From the NCBI GenBank assembly GCA_016946835.1, contig JACVTC010000018.1, positions 70,001 to 92,500 of the forward strand: a DNA stretch of 22,500 nt. The letters run 5' to 3'. This DNA comes from Neocallimastix lanati (nom. inval.). Its lineage: Eukaryota; Neocallimastigomycota; Neocallimastigomycetes; Neocallimastigales; Neocallimastigaceae. The first letter of the stretch is position 1, and every line of letters starts with the position of its first letter. Shown here piece by piece: positions 1-12,289 of the stretch. A program made the translations under genes and the position numbers. Below the pieces are notes generated by a model. It ran no database searches. It saw nothing but the letters and a program-made list of their open reading frames with translations, and was not told the origin of the DNA.

Positions 1-805
1 TTTTTTTTTTTAGAAAGATTTGGGTTTAATCTTATTAAACATAAATCGGATTGTTCCCAATATTTTTTTTTTTTTTTTATTTTTTTTATCAAATTTCATA
101 AATTTATCACAAATTACTACTTCATATAATATTTATTAATTTTAAATCTGATAATGGTATGGAATATATCAATAAATATTTTTAATTAAATTACCTTGAA
201 GATAACGGTAATAAATTTCATTCATTTAGTTTCTTGGTAATCCTCAGCAAAAATGGTCAGTTAGTGCTGAGCGGTTAAATCAAACACTTAATCGTTGCGC
301 TTCCACTTCACTCAAACTCCGCTAAACTACCATATAAAATTTTTTGGGATTCTACTATTCTTTGTGCTGCTTAATCTCTACGACTTGAATCCACATCAAA
401 GTATTAACAACAGAATTTCATATGAATTATTTTTATTTTTATTTTTATTATTCTTTTTTTTTTTAATAAAGCCATTGATATTTCTCATCTTAAAGTTTTT
501 GGATGTAAAGCTTATTTCTAATAACAATCCCAAATCTAATAAAATTTGATAACAATACTAAACCTTGGCATTTTCTTAGGATATACTTCTGATTCTCTTG
601 GTTATAAAATTTTGGATACTTCTACCCATTCTGTTGTTACATTCAGAGATGTTTATTTCATGGAGGATATGCCTGGTACTATTAACACTACCTTTTTCTG
701 CGACAAATTTATTGATTCAATTATTAACTTTAAGGATTCTTTATTTGAGGGGGAAAGTATTAGTAATAAAAATTATAATATTCATTCACAATTAAATAAT
801 CCTTC

Positions 806-1062
<257 letters not shown>

Positions 1063-1950
1063 ATATTATTAATTATGATAATAATTATAATAATAAAATA
1101 AATAATGAAATTTATAATGAATCAAAAATTATAAATATATCTTTAGAAGAAAGAAATAAATATTCTAGTGACTGTGACAGTGAATTTTTATGGTATGTAA
1201 GAAAACATACTATAAATATCTAGACAAGAAAAGATATCGTAATAATAATCCAGATGATTCAGATGAAGAAAATTTAATTTCCAGAAAAGATAAATTTAAA
1301 TTCTAATACTAATAGAAGATTTAAATATTTTAAATATTAAAACAAATATTTCAATGACTTATCAACAAGCAAATTAATTCATTAGAAAGTGAAGAATGAA
1401 AAATTGCAATAAATGATGAATTAAAAAATATATATATATATATGATAATAAATAATGGAAGTGGTAGAAAATATACCAACTGATGCCAATTTAATCTGTA
1501 CTAAATGGGTCTTTTGCGGAAAAAAGGATAATAAAAAGAAAAAGGGCAAGACTAGTGGCTCTTGTTTGTCAACAAATTGCTGGTGAAGATTTTTATAGAA
1601 ACTTATTTTTCTCCAACAGTTCAAACATGATAGTTTTAAGACTAACTGTCTGCTATTGCATCAGAATTTAACTGGGACTGGGATTTGAAACAATTGGATA
1701 TAAAAGCTGCTTACTTGAATGAAGATTTGGAAGAAAAGATTTTTTATACAAAGATTTCCTTATGGAGATAAAAATTTTTAATACTAATAAATTCTGGCTA
1801 CTTAAAAAAAAAAAAAAAAGCTCTTTATTGGTAATAATGTTTTCTGAAAGTGAAGCCTCAAGAATAGGTGAAAATCCAACAGAAGCTGATTATAAAAAAA
1901 AAAAAATTTTTTTTTTTAAATGAATATCATAACAATATTTAAAAAGGGTA

Positions 1951-1990
<40 letters not shown>

Positions 1991-2583
1991 AATAAATAAA
2001 TAAATAAATCTATACATTATAATAAAAATAATAAATTTATAGGATACTCGGATTCAATTTTTTTTTTTTTTTTTTTTTGCAAACGATGAAAAGATGAGAA
2101 GATCGACAAGTAGATATATATATATATATATATATATTTTTTATTTTTTTACTTGGAAAAAGCCCTATTTTTATAGAAATACTCAGTTACAGAAAAAACA
2201 AAAACGTTAACTTTATCTACGGCTGAAGCTGAATTTGTGAGTTTAATTGAGTGTACTAAAATAAAGCTTTATGGTATTCAAAAATTAAATTATTAAATTT
2301 TAAGGAAATATTTTAATCAAGAAATAAAATTTAAAATTATGGTAGATAACAAATCAATGTATGGCAAATTGCTCAAGATTACAAATTCTAAAGGAAGATG
2401 TAAGCACATAGACATAAGATATAAATTTATTCAAGAAGAAATTATGAAAAAAATGAAATTGAATTAGAATACCTTAATACTGAAAACATGTTAATATTTC
2501 TTTAATTGTATATAGTTTTTTTTTTAAAAAAAAAAAAAAAAACTTGACTATAATAATTAAAATATTATATAATACTTAATGTA

Positions 2584-2592
2584 GGGGGGGAA
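2584..2592 (+). other. Polypurine tract of the copia element
   Basis: Seven G followed by AA directly precede the TGTTAAAG that opens the LTR. This is the normal place for the plus-strand primer of LTR retrotransposons, shortly after the RNase H region that ends near 2510. A run of seven G is very rare in this window, which supports the call. Confidence 0.75.
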
Positions 2593-2841
2593 TGTTAAAG
2601 TTCAACATAATATTTAAACTTTTGTACATTAAAGTCATTAAAGTATTATAAATATTTATAATATTTGATTATGTAATAATTTGTATATAAAATAGAATAA
2701 GAAAATTTTTTTTCATGAAATTTAATATTTTGAGTCTTTTTAAATACTTTATTAAATCATATAAATTAATTAATAAAATTTAATTGAATAATAATACATT
2801 TTGTAGTGTACACATCATATCTTATATTGGACTCCTTAACA
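2593..2841 (+). mobile_element. 3' LTR of the copia element
   Basis: The segment starts TGTTAAAG right after the polypurine tract and ends CTTAACA, so it has the TG...CA ends and a short imperfect inverted repeat typical of copia LTRs. Length is about 249 bases. The right end is ambiguous because the last 91 bases, plus seven flanking bases, are repeated in tandem, so the original end could be 2841 or 2939. The partner 5' LTR lies outside the window, so no target-site duplication can be checked. Confidence 0.65.
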
Positions 2842-2946
2842 TAAGCAAATTAAATCATATAAATTAATTAATAAAATTTAATTGAATAATAATACATTTT
2901 GTAGTGTACACATCATATCTTATATTGGACTTCTTAACATAAGCAA
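2751..2946 (+). repeat. 98-bp tandem duplication across the LTR end
   Basis: Positions 2751-2848 and 2849-2946 are direct neighbours and differ by one base by eye (ACTCC against ACTTC near the end). Each unit holds the last 91 bases of the LTR plus TAAGCAA. The near identity makes it a recent duplication compared with the decay of the neighbouring pol. Confidence 0.9.
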
Positions 2947-3063
2947 ACCAAATGTTTATTTTTAGAAAATTAATAATATAAATTTTAGTTATTTAAAAAA
3001 TTATGGTCATTTATACAAAAAATTCAATTACTAAATCACAATTATTAAATAATTAAATTTTAT

Positions 3064-3114
<51 letters not shown>

Positions 3115-3612
3115 TATATATTATTATTACTATTTACTTCTTTAGTTTATATTATTTATTTGGTTTTTTTTTTTTATAGTACAATTTTTTTTTATTTTAA
3201 AAAAAAATGATATATATAAGTATTATATTATATATAAAATATTATTATTAAATATTATTTTAAGTATTTATATATATATATATATATATTATAATCTTTG
3301 ATACTTTTAAAAAAAATTCACTATGCCCTTTTGTAAAAAAATATATCTTGAATAAAGATAATTTTTATCTTCATTTTTGAAAATTAAAATGAATATTTAA
3401 ATGTATTTATACAATAAAAAATAACTATATAAAAAAAAATTATACTTTAAAAAATAACTAAATTCTTGTATCTAAAATCTAATAATATTAGAAATAAGAA
3501 AAAAAAAATAAAAAATAAAAAATAATATTTAATTAAAAAATTTAATAATTAATTATATAAAATTTGTTGTTGATATTATAATATAAATACCTTTTTTTTT
3601 TTTTTTTTTTTA
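2947..3612. other. Gene-free AT-rich spacer
   Basis: No reading frame with coding character is seen on either strand. It holds a poly(T) run of about 45 bases starting near 3066, (TA)n stretches near 3110 and 3270, and scattered A/T homopolymers up to the left target-site duplication of the transposon at 3613. Confidence 0.7.
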
Positions 3613-3621
3613 AATTTCATA
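3613..3621. repeat. Left target-site duplication AATTTCATA
   Basis: Nine bases directly outside the GGGAG terminus are repeated exactly at 4407-4415, directly outside the CTCCC terminus. A 9-bp duplication is typical of Mutator-like transposition. Confidence 0.85.
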
Positions 3622-4406
<785 letters not shown>

Positions 4407-4415
4407 AATTTCATA
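4407..4415. repeat. Right target-site duplication AATTTCATA
   Basis: An exact copy of the nine bases at 3613-3621, placed immediately after the CTCCC end of the transposon. Confidence 0.85.
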
Positions 4416-4499
4416 ATTCACCATTGTCCAATAATGAAATGTATTAAAACAAAAAAAAAAAACTGATGAAACGAAATATCATTTTCAGTTGAACAATAA

Positions 4500-4564
4500 A
4501 AATTATTTTATTTTGATAATTTATTACTACTTTTTTTTTTTTTTTTATTTTGATAATTTATTAC

Positions 4565-4598
<34 letters not shown>

Positions 4599-4623
4599 AA
4601 ATATATCTATTATATATTCTATA

Positions 4624-4663
<40 letters not shown>

Positions 4664-4713
4664 AAATATTAAAACATATATTAAAATATTTTTTTTATAT
4701 TTATCTATTATTC

Positions 4714-4747
<34 letters not shown>

Positions 4748-5060
4748 TTGAAATATTAAAACATATATTAAAATATTTTTTTATATTTATCTATTATATA
4801 TTCTATATCTTTTTTTTTTTTTTATCTATACTTTTTATTAATATTTATTTTATTTATAATAACAATTTTTTTTATTTTTTTCTTTTTGAAATATTAAAAT
4901 ATATATATATATATATTTTTTGAAATATTAAAATATATATATATATATTTTTTTTTGAAATATTAAAATATATATATATATATTTTTTTTGAAATATTAA
5001 AACATATATTAAAATATATACTTTTTTATTTATCTATTATAAATTCTATATCCTTTTTTT
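4500..5060. repeat. Degenerate tandem repeat with poly(T) blocks
   Basis: A unit of the form GAAATATTAAAACATATATT plus a TCTATTATATATTCTATATC part, separated by poly(T) or (TA)n runs, recurs at least six times with different lengths (for example near 4660, 4750, 4888, 4920, 4955 and 4990). At the left end, TTTTGATAATTTATTACTAC followed by poly(T) occurs twice (near 4512 and 4548). No coding character is visible. The rest of 4416-5335 is plain AT-rich spacer downstream of the mucin-like gene. Confidence 0.7.
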
Positions 5061-5335
5061 TTATCTATACTTTTTAACAATATTATTTTATTAATAATAA
5101 CAATTATTTAATTTTTATTAATATTCTTTCCATTCTTTTAAATAATTTAATATTACATAGAGAGTATATTAATCTTTTATACTTCATATGGATTTTAAAA
5201 ATAAAAAAAATCAATATTTTTTTATTAAAAATTGGAAAATAAAATTAATTGTTAAATTAAAAATATTGAATCTATTCTAAAACATTCAATTATGTTTAAA
5301 AATTTTTTTAAGTTTTTTATTTTTGAAATTTTAAT

Positions 5336-7427
5336 TTAGTTCTTACTCTTTTTACTCTTTTTGGTTTTAGTAATAACCTTTACTACCTTTTTTGTTATTT
5401 TAGACTTTTTTGAACGAGTATTTGTCTTTTTGTTCTTTTTTGTTTTTGTATTTGTCTTTTTGTTCTTTTTTGTTTTTGAAGTCTTCTTCTTGTTCTTGGT
5501 GGTAGTAGCTTTTGTTACTTTTTCTTTTGTAGTTGTAGAAGTAACTGGTTCAGATTTAGAAGTTGTAGTTTCTTTTATAGCAGTTGTAACTGGTGGAGTC
5601 TTAGTGGTAGAAGTTGGTGGTGCTTTAGAAGTTTTCTTTACAGTAGTAGTAGTAGTAGCCTTAGAAGTGACTGGTGGAGTCTTAGTGGTAGAAGTTGGTG
5701 GTGCTTTAGAAGTTTTCTTTACAGTAGTAGTAGTAGTAGTACTAGCCTTAGAAGTGACTGGTGGAGTCTTAGTGGTAGTAGTTGGTGGAGCTTTAGAAGT
5801 TTTCTTTACAGTAGTAGTAGTACTACTAGCCTTAGAAGTCACTGGTGGAGTCTTAGTAGTAGTAGTTGGTGGTGCTTTAGAAGTTTTCTTTACAGTAGTA
5901 GTAGTAGCCTTGGAAGTGACTGGTGGAGTCTTAGTGGTAGTAGTTGGTGGTGCTTTAGAAGTTTTCTTTACAGTAGTAGTAGTAGCAGTAGTACTACTAG
6001 CCTTAGAAGTCACTGGTGGAGTCTTAGTAGTAGTAGTTGGTGGAGCTTTAGAAGTTTTCTTTACAGTAGTAGTAGTACTACTAGCCTTAGAAGTGACTGG
6101 TGGAGTCTTAGTAGTAGTAGTTGGTGGAGCTTTAGAAGTTTTCTTTACAGTAGTAGTACTACTAGCTTTAGAAGTGACTGGTGGAGTCTTAGTGGTAGTA
6201 GTTGGTGGAGCTTTAGAAGTTTTCTTTACAGTAGAGGTAGTGGTAGTACTACTAGCCTTAGAAGTGACTGGTGGAGTCTTAGTGGTAGTAGTTGGTGGAG
6301 CTTTTGAAGTTTTCTTTACAGTAGTAGTAGTACTACTAGCCTTAGAAGTGACTGGTGGAGTCTTAGTGGTAGTAGTTGGTGGAGCTTTAGAAGTTTTCTT
6401 TACAGTAGTAGTAGTACTACTAGCTTTAGAAGTGACTGGTGGAGTCTTAGTGGTAGTAGTTGGTGGAGCTTTAGAAGTTTTCTTTACAGTAGTAGTAGTA
6501 GTAGCAGTAGTACTACTAGCTTTAGAAGTGACTGGTGGAGTCTTAGTGGTAGTAGTTGGTGGTGCTTTAGAAGTTTTCTTTACAGTAGTAGTAGTAGTAG
6601 CAGTAGTACTACTAGCTTTAGAAGTGACTGGTGGAGTCTTAGTGGTAGTAGTTGGTGGTGCTTTAGAAGTTTTCTTTACAGTAGTAGTAGCAGTAGTACT
6701 ACTAGCTTTAGAAGTGACTGGTGGAGTCTTAGTAGTAGTAGTTGGTGGAGCTTTAGAAGTTTTCTTTACAGCAGTACTACTAGCTTTAGAAGTGACTGGT
6801 GGAGTCTTAGTAGTAGTAGTTGGTGGAGCTTTAGAAGTTTTCTTTACAGTAGTAGTACTACTAGCTTTAGAAGTGACTGGTGGAGTCTTAGTAGTAGTAG
6901 TTGGTGGATTTTTAGAAGATTTTTTACTAATTGATATACTATTAATTTTTGAAGAAACTGGTGGAGCTTTAGTGGTTGTAATGGGTGGGGTTTTGGTTGA
7001 TTTTAATTTAGTTTTACTCTATATTTATTTTAACACATGAATAATAATAAGACATTATATAGTATAAATAAATATAAAATTATAAATTAATGCATTTTTA
7101 TATTTTATAATTTTTCAAAAAATTCATATTTAATATTTATTTTAACACATGAATAATAATAAGACATTATATAGTATAAATAAATATAAAATTATAAATT
7201 AATGCATTTTTATATTTTATAATTTTTCAAAAAATTCATATTTAATATTTATTTTATATTACTAAGTAAATATTTTTAAATATATATAATATTTGTTTGC
7301 AATTAAAACAATTAAATTATATATTGCATTTAATTACCTTTGAATCAACAGCTTCAACAGCTTTACCAAAAACAGCATTTACAAAAAGTAAAGCTACTAA
7401 TAAAATTAATATAATCTTTTTATTCAT
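5336..7427 (-). CDS. Secreted Thr/Pro/Lys-rich mucin-like repeat protein (2 exons)
   Basis: Exon 1 is 7427-7338 and exon 2 is 7018-5336, joined in phase 0 by a 319-base intron with GTAATT donor and ATATAG acceptor; the product is 590 residues. Exon 1 encodes a clear signal peptide starting MNKKIILILLVALLF and likely cut after VFG near residue 21. Exon 2 is 16 near-identical repeats of about 25-33 residues of the form TSKAPPTTTTKTPPVTSKAS followed by a Thr run and VKK, after one diverged N-terminal copy (TKAPPVSSK). A Lys-rich tail of about 50 residues (KKNKKTNTK type) ends in KSKKSKN. Thr and Pro density suggests heavy O-glycosylation and a cell-wall, surface or secreted role; the basic tail could bind an anionic polymer. 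No enzyme, dockerin or GPI signal is seen. The start is the only ATG that gives the signal peptide. The repeats stay in frame throughout, which argues for selection. Function is unknown. Confidence 0.85.
7021..7244. repeat. 112-bp tandem duplication inside the intron
   Basis: Positions 7021-7132 and 7133-7244 appear identical, with about 12 bases of a third copy after that. The duplication makes up most of the 319-base intron of the mucin-like gene. The splice acceptor (AG at 7020-7019) lies just outside the repeat, so only one acceptor exists. Confidence 0.9.
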
Positions 7428-8814
7428 TTTTACTTATTTTTTTTAATTTAATTTATTTTTATTTTGTTTTGTTTTTATTTTATTATTATTTTTTTTTTTT
7501 GTTTTATTTTTATTTTATTTTATTTATTTTAAATTATTATTCTATTAAATAATAGGGAATAAATTGTAATACATATTTAAAAAAAAAAAAAATTATATAA
7601 CAGTTTTGATATTCTATACTTGTTATTTATTTTTATTATAACTTTCTAGAATATTTTATTTCCTTTGTATTACTTTTTTTCACTTTTTTATTTTGCTTCA
7701 AAAATTAATCGTAATATAAAAATATTAAATAAAAAAAAAGTAATATTCTAGTTAAATTTTTTGTTATATATTCTTTAATTTTAATAACGAAATAGTTGGT
7801 TTTATATATAATTTTTATTACTATTAATATAATAATTTTTTATTATTATTATTATTAATTTTTTTTTTTTTTTTTATTGTTGTTGTTACATATGAGTTTT
7901 TATTTTTAATATTATTATAATTTATTATTTTTAATAATAATAATATTATTTTATATATATTATTAATTATTAATTATTATATTCTTAATATAAATATTAC
8001 TAATAATAATATTATTTTGTTTTAATAAAATATTAATATCTATTAACATCAAAAAAAAAAAATAATAATAATAATAATAATAATAATATAAATAATATAA
8101 ATAAAGGTTTATTTTACTTTAAATAGAAAATCAAATCCATTTTAATATAATTTAATTTATCATATATATTACATATATATTAAATTAAATTAAAATTTGA
8201 GCTTTAATTTAAATTTCTTTAAGATTATTCGACATCAATAAAAAGAAAATTTTATTTTAATTTCTATTAAATTTACTATTTTATTTAATTTTTAATATTA
8301 GATTTACACGTTTTTTATATTTTTTGTATTTTTTTTTATTTTTTATATTTTTTATTTTATTTTTTATTTTATTTTACTTTTTTATTATAACTTTTATTTT
8401 TTATATTTTTTATTTTATTTTTATTTTTTATATTTTTTTTATAAAAAGTAAATTTAAATAAAAAACAAAAGTTATAATAAATTCAAATTATGAAGAAATT
8501 TAACAAATATTTTATTCTTCTTCTTCATCTGTACAACATCTTTCAAAGAAAAAAAAAAATTTGTCTCAAACCTCTTTTGTTTTTTTTTTTTTTTTATTTT
8601 TAAAAAAATTTGTTAATAACTATTTGTGTCACTGTAATTTATCTGTATCATTTACGATGATAATAATTTTTATGATTTTTTTATTTTTTTATTTTTATTT
8701 TTACTATTAATGATTAATGATTATTAATGATTTTGTAATAAAAATTAATAAACTTTATTTTATAATAAACTTTATTATTCTATAATGAAAGTTAACTTAG
8801 TAAACTAATCATAA
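7428..8814. other. Gene-free upstream region of the mucin-like gene
   Basis: Directly upstream of the start codon (in gene direction) lie A-rich stretches, AAATAAG and AAAATAAAAAC blocks, which may serve as an AT-rich promoter, but no distinct motif can be named. Farther out there are only homopolymers, (AAT)n near 8061 and ATTTTATTTT-type repeats near 8330-8440. I see no coding frame on either strand. Confidence 0.6.
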
Positions 8815-8930
8815 TTAAATAATTAAATAATTAAATAATTAAATAATTAAATAAATGAATAATAAATAATAAATAAATGAATAATAAATAATAAATAAAT
8901 GAATAATAAATAATAAATAAATGAATAATT
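8815..8930. repeat. Two adjoining tandem repeats (8-bp and 22-bp units)
   Basis: TTAAATAA repeated with a period of 8 bases up to about 8850 is followed by a 22-bp unit, TAAATGAATAATAAATAATA and two further bases, whose ATGA core recurs at 8855, 8877, 8899 and 8921. Four copies are seen with no clear mismatch until the last, which changes to AATAATT. Confidence 0.85.
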
Positions 8931-9238
8931 AAATAATAATTAAATAATAAATAATAAAGAAAACTTTACAAAGAATCCTGGTACTTTATATTTAATTAAA
9001 TTACTATTTTTTTTTTCATTTAATAATTCAGTTACTTTAACAAATCAAGAGTTTTTATTGAATTAATTAAAAATAGAATCCAATAAGGCTGATTATATAT
9101 CATAAAATATTAAATATTGATTTAATATATGAAATATATAATAGAGATGAATATAAAATAAAAAATAAATATAATTTGGTTAAAAAAAATTAAAATAAAA
9201 ATAAAAATAAAATAAAAATAAAAATAAAAATAATAAAA

Positions 9239-9390
9239 ATAATATGAAATATTGATATTAAAAATAAAAAAAAAATAAAAATAATAAAAATAATATGAGA
9301 TGTTGATGATAAAAATAATAAATATAATATGAAATGTTGATAATAAAAATAAAAAAAAATAATATGAAATGTTGATAATAAAAATAAATA
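9239..9390. repeat. Minisatellite with AATATGAAATGTTGATAATA unit
   Basis: The core AATATGAAATGTTGATAATA starts at about 9241, 9292, 9326 and 9361, separated by A-rich linkers of varying length. The first two copies differ by a few bases from the last two. Confidence 0.8.
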
Positions 9391-9535
9391 ATTATTATTT
9401 TATATAGATTTAATAAAACTGATAATTTTTTATAAATAATTTATATATAATTGGTTAGTTTTTATCCATATCAAATGAAATTATTTTATATATATATATT
9501 TTTTATTTGCAATATCAAATAATATGAATTATTTA

Positions 9536-9625
9536 AATTTGATTTAACAATACCTTAATAAAACTAATTTGATTGAACAATGCCAAATGAAACGAATTTG
9601 CTTTAATAGTTTTTGACAAAATTAA
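9536..9625. repeat. Three degenerate 30-bp units
   Basis: AATTTG followed by a similar ATTNAACAATNCC segment recurs at 9536, 9566 and (weaker) 9595, a spacing of about 30 bases. The copies are diverged. No coding meaning is evident. Confidence 0.5.
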
Positions 9626-10082
9626 ACCAATTTTTCATTATTATAAAAAAAAAAAATCAAATATATATATATTAATAATAATATCTAAATCCACATTTAG
9701 TTATTTTATTATTGTATAAAAAAAAAATAATTAAACCTATTAAATATTATCTTATACAGTCAACATAAATCATCTTTTTTTTTAAATAAATAAAAAAATA
9801 TAACTAAATAAATAAATAAATATAACTAAATAAAAATAAATAAATAATAAATAAATAAGTAAATAATAAATTTATGAAATCATGCTTTAAATAAATATGG
9901 TTAATAATAATAAAATTGAAATGATTGATTATTATTTTATTTTATCTTGTGATATATAATTTTATTTCAAATTGATTATTAACTTGATTAATAATTAATT
10001 TTTCCCAATAGATATCATGATTTTTTAATTATGACATGAATTACAAAAAAAAAGAAAAAAAGAAAAAAAAAAAAATTAAATT

Positions 10083-10400
10083 AAAATTTTTATTAAAAAT
10101 AAATGAATAAAAAAAAAATGAATAATGAATCAAGAAATATTAAAAAAAAAATTATTAACAATGGAACAAAAAAAAAAAAAATAATAATAATAATAAATAA
10201 TTAATAATAATAATAATTAATAATAATAATAAATAATTAATAATAATAAATAATTAATAATAATAATAAATAATAAAATTTTTATTAAAAATAAATGAAT
10301 AAAAAAATTCATATTAAAAATAAATGAATAAAAAAAAAATAATTGTGAAACAAGAAATATTAAAAAATTATTAACAATGAGTAATTTCATTGTTAATTTT
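10083..10400. repeat. Direct repeat pair plus short hairpin
   Basis: AAAATTTTTATTAAAAATAA followed by ATGAATAAAAAAA occurs near 10084 and again near 10276, and both are followed by CAAGAAATATTAAAAAA and ATTATTAACAATG (near 10130 and 10350). Between them lie (AAT)n variants. The second copy ends in a 9-base hairpin, TAACAATGA ... TCATTGTTA, at about 10371-10396. The rest of 9391-11540 is gene-free AT-rich spacer. Confidence 0.7.
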
Positions 10401-11421
10401 ATTTTTTAATTGCTAAAAAACAGAATTAACAATAATAATTAAATAATTAAATAATAAATAATAAAAAAGAGTATTTATTAATAAATAATTAAATAATTGA
10501 AATAATAAATAATAAATTATAAATAATAAAAAGAATTAAAAAGAGTATTTATTATTAAATAATAAATAATAAGTAATAAATAATTGAATAATAAATAACA
10601 GAGATTTTCCTATTACACTTATTTCTAATTAATTATTCATATATAAAAAAAATATCTATTTTTTATTTTTCATGACTGTTTTTAATATGAGTGAGAGAGA
10701 AATAATTTTTTATATTTAATTAATTATTAAAATATGACTTTATTAATAACTATTATATATTTATTTTAATTATTCATTAATAATAATAATAATAATAATA
10801 GTATTATTATTTTATTATTAAAGATAAACTAAATAAAAAAAAATTCATTTATATATTATTTAAATAAATAAATAAAAAATCAAAGAAAATAAATAAATTA
10901 TTAAAATAAAAATTATTTGAATGGTAATAAAAAAGGTAGAAAATGGATATAAACAAATGAAAACTTAAATTTCTTTTTTTTTTATATATATATATATAAT
11001 AACTAATAGCATGATTTAATTATTATTATTTTTTTTATATAGTGTAACAATTAATAACTAATAAAGAAAATAAAATAAAAATTTATTACATATAAGAATT
11101 TAATATATTTATTTATATGAAAAGTTTTTTTTTTTTTTTTTATTATTAATAATTTATAATTTATAATAATAAAATTTTAAATATTAAAAAAAAATGAAAA
11201 AAAAAAAAAAAAAAAAAAAGAAAAGGTAAATATATTTAGAGATAAGTATTTTATTTATTATTATTTATTTAAATAAGTTTATTAAAATAATTTCTTATTA
11301 AAAAGTCCATTGTTCATATTTATTTATTTATTTATTTATAGTAGATACATTTTTTTTGAAAAAAAAAAAAGTATAATAATAATGATAATGATAAATAAAA
11401 TTTTATAAATCTTTTAAATAA

Positions 11422-11457
11422 TTATTAAGAACCATATGCGAAGAAGATTCTTAATAA
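11422..11457. repeat. Perfect 10-base inverted repeat
   Basis: TTATTAAGAA at 11422-11431 pairs with TTCTTAATAA at 11448-11457 across a 16-base loop that holds a CATATGCGAAG segment, unusual for this AT-rich spacer. It could form a hairpin; no function can be named. Confidence 0.55.
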
Positions 11458-11544
11458 AATTGTATAAATAAATATATAAATAAATTAAATATAAAATAAT
11501 ATAATATAAAATAAAATAAAATAAAATAATATAATATAATATAA

Positions 11545-11615
11545 TACACTTTATTAAACTATATTAATTTATTAAATAAAGAAATAAATTAAATTATATA
11601 GTTAGGTAAAGTGTA
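11545..11615. repeat. 71-bp imperfect palindrome with 20-base arms
   Basis: TACACTTTATTAAACTATAT at 11545-11564 pairs with ATATAGTTAGGTAAAGTGTA at 11596-11615; 17 of 20 arm bases match and the three mismatches are adjacent. AT-rich sequence of similar composition extends outside both arms. It could be a fold-back MITE remnant or a hairpin; no target-site duplication can be recognised in the AT-rich flanks. Confidence 0.7.
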
Positions 11616-11769
11616 TTATTTTATTTTTATTTTATTTTATTTTTTTTTTCTTAAAGTATGACAATAAAATTTCAAAAATTAAAATAAAAATAAAATAAAA
11701 ATTTAGGAAATAGAAAAGAAGAAACGTGTAATATCGAGTTGACCATGTGATCATATAAATGACATGCGG

Positions 11770-12150
11770 GACTTTTATGTGCAATAATTTATAATCAATG
11801 GGTTTTAAATAATGGTAGTTTAGTAAATTTTATTAATAAAATTATAATATTCGTACAATTAAAATAATAATTCTAATTCCTAAAATTTTTATGAGAGATC
11901 TATTTCTAATATAAATAATTTAATCTATTTATAAGAAATAGATAATATATTAATTATATATTCTAATATATAGAACTATATAAATTTTATATGAATTAAA
12001 GTATTATAATTATAATAATACATATTGAAATAAAATAAAATAAAATAATTATTATCAAAAAAATATAAATTTAATATTTAATAATTATTATTAGATATAC
12101 AAATATGTTACGTTACTACACATATTTGTATTCGTTTTATATCAGAAATG
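11770..12150 (-). mobile_element. Possible degenerate LTR (left copy)
   Basis: Several blocks recur in the same order and orientation at about 14570-14925: a CGGGACTTTTAT ... GCAAT block near 11768 (CTGGGAACTTTTAT ... GCATT at right), AATAATGGTAGTTTA at about 11809 with ATAAAATTATAATATTCGTA after it, TATCAAAAAAATATAAATTT near 12053, and ACGTTACTACACATATTTGT near 12110. This copy has about 140 extra bases (about 11880-12030) that the right copy lacks. The two copies flank the broken Gag frame, so I read them as old LTRs. The exact ends cannot be set. Confidence 0.5.
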
Positions 12151-12289
12151 CCCTTGCTAAAAATTAAACTATATATATTTTTTATATAAAAGAAAATATA
12201 TGGTCTAATTACAATTAATAATAATTTTTAAAATTTTATTTTCTTTTATATCTATTATTTCTAATTATTCATTTTGTATCAACTAATAA

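Noticed and set aside
5361-7040. Long + strand open frame (559 codons) of Val/Gly/Leu repeats opposite the mucin-like gene
   Set aside because: It is the antisense of the Thr/Pro/Lys repeats, which use codons whose complements are not stops. It has no signal peptide or domain, and only the minus strand has a good splice structure and signal-peptide exon.
8815-8930. Regular short repeats that might suggest a CRISPR-like array
   Set aside because: Units are directly adjacent, AT-only and without unique spacers, and the DNA is eukaryotic.
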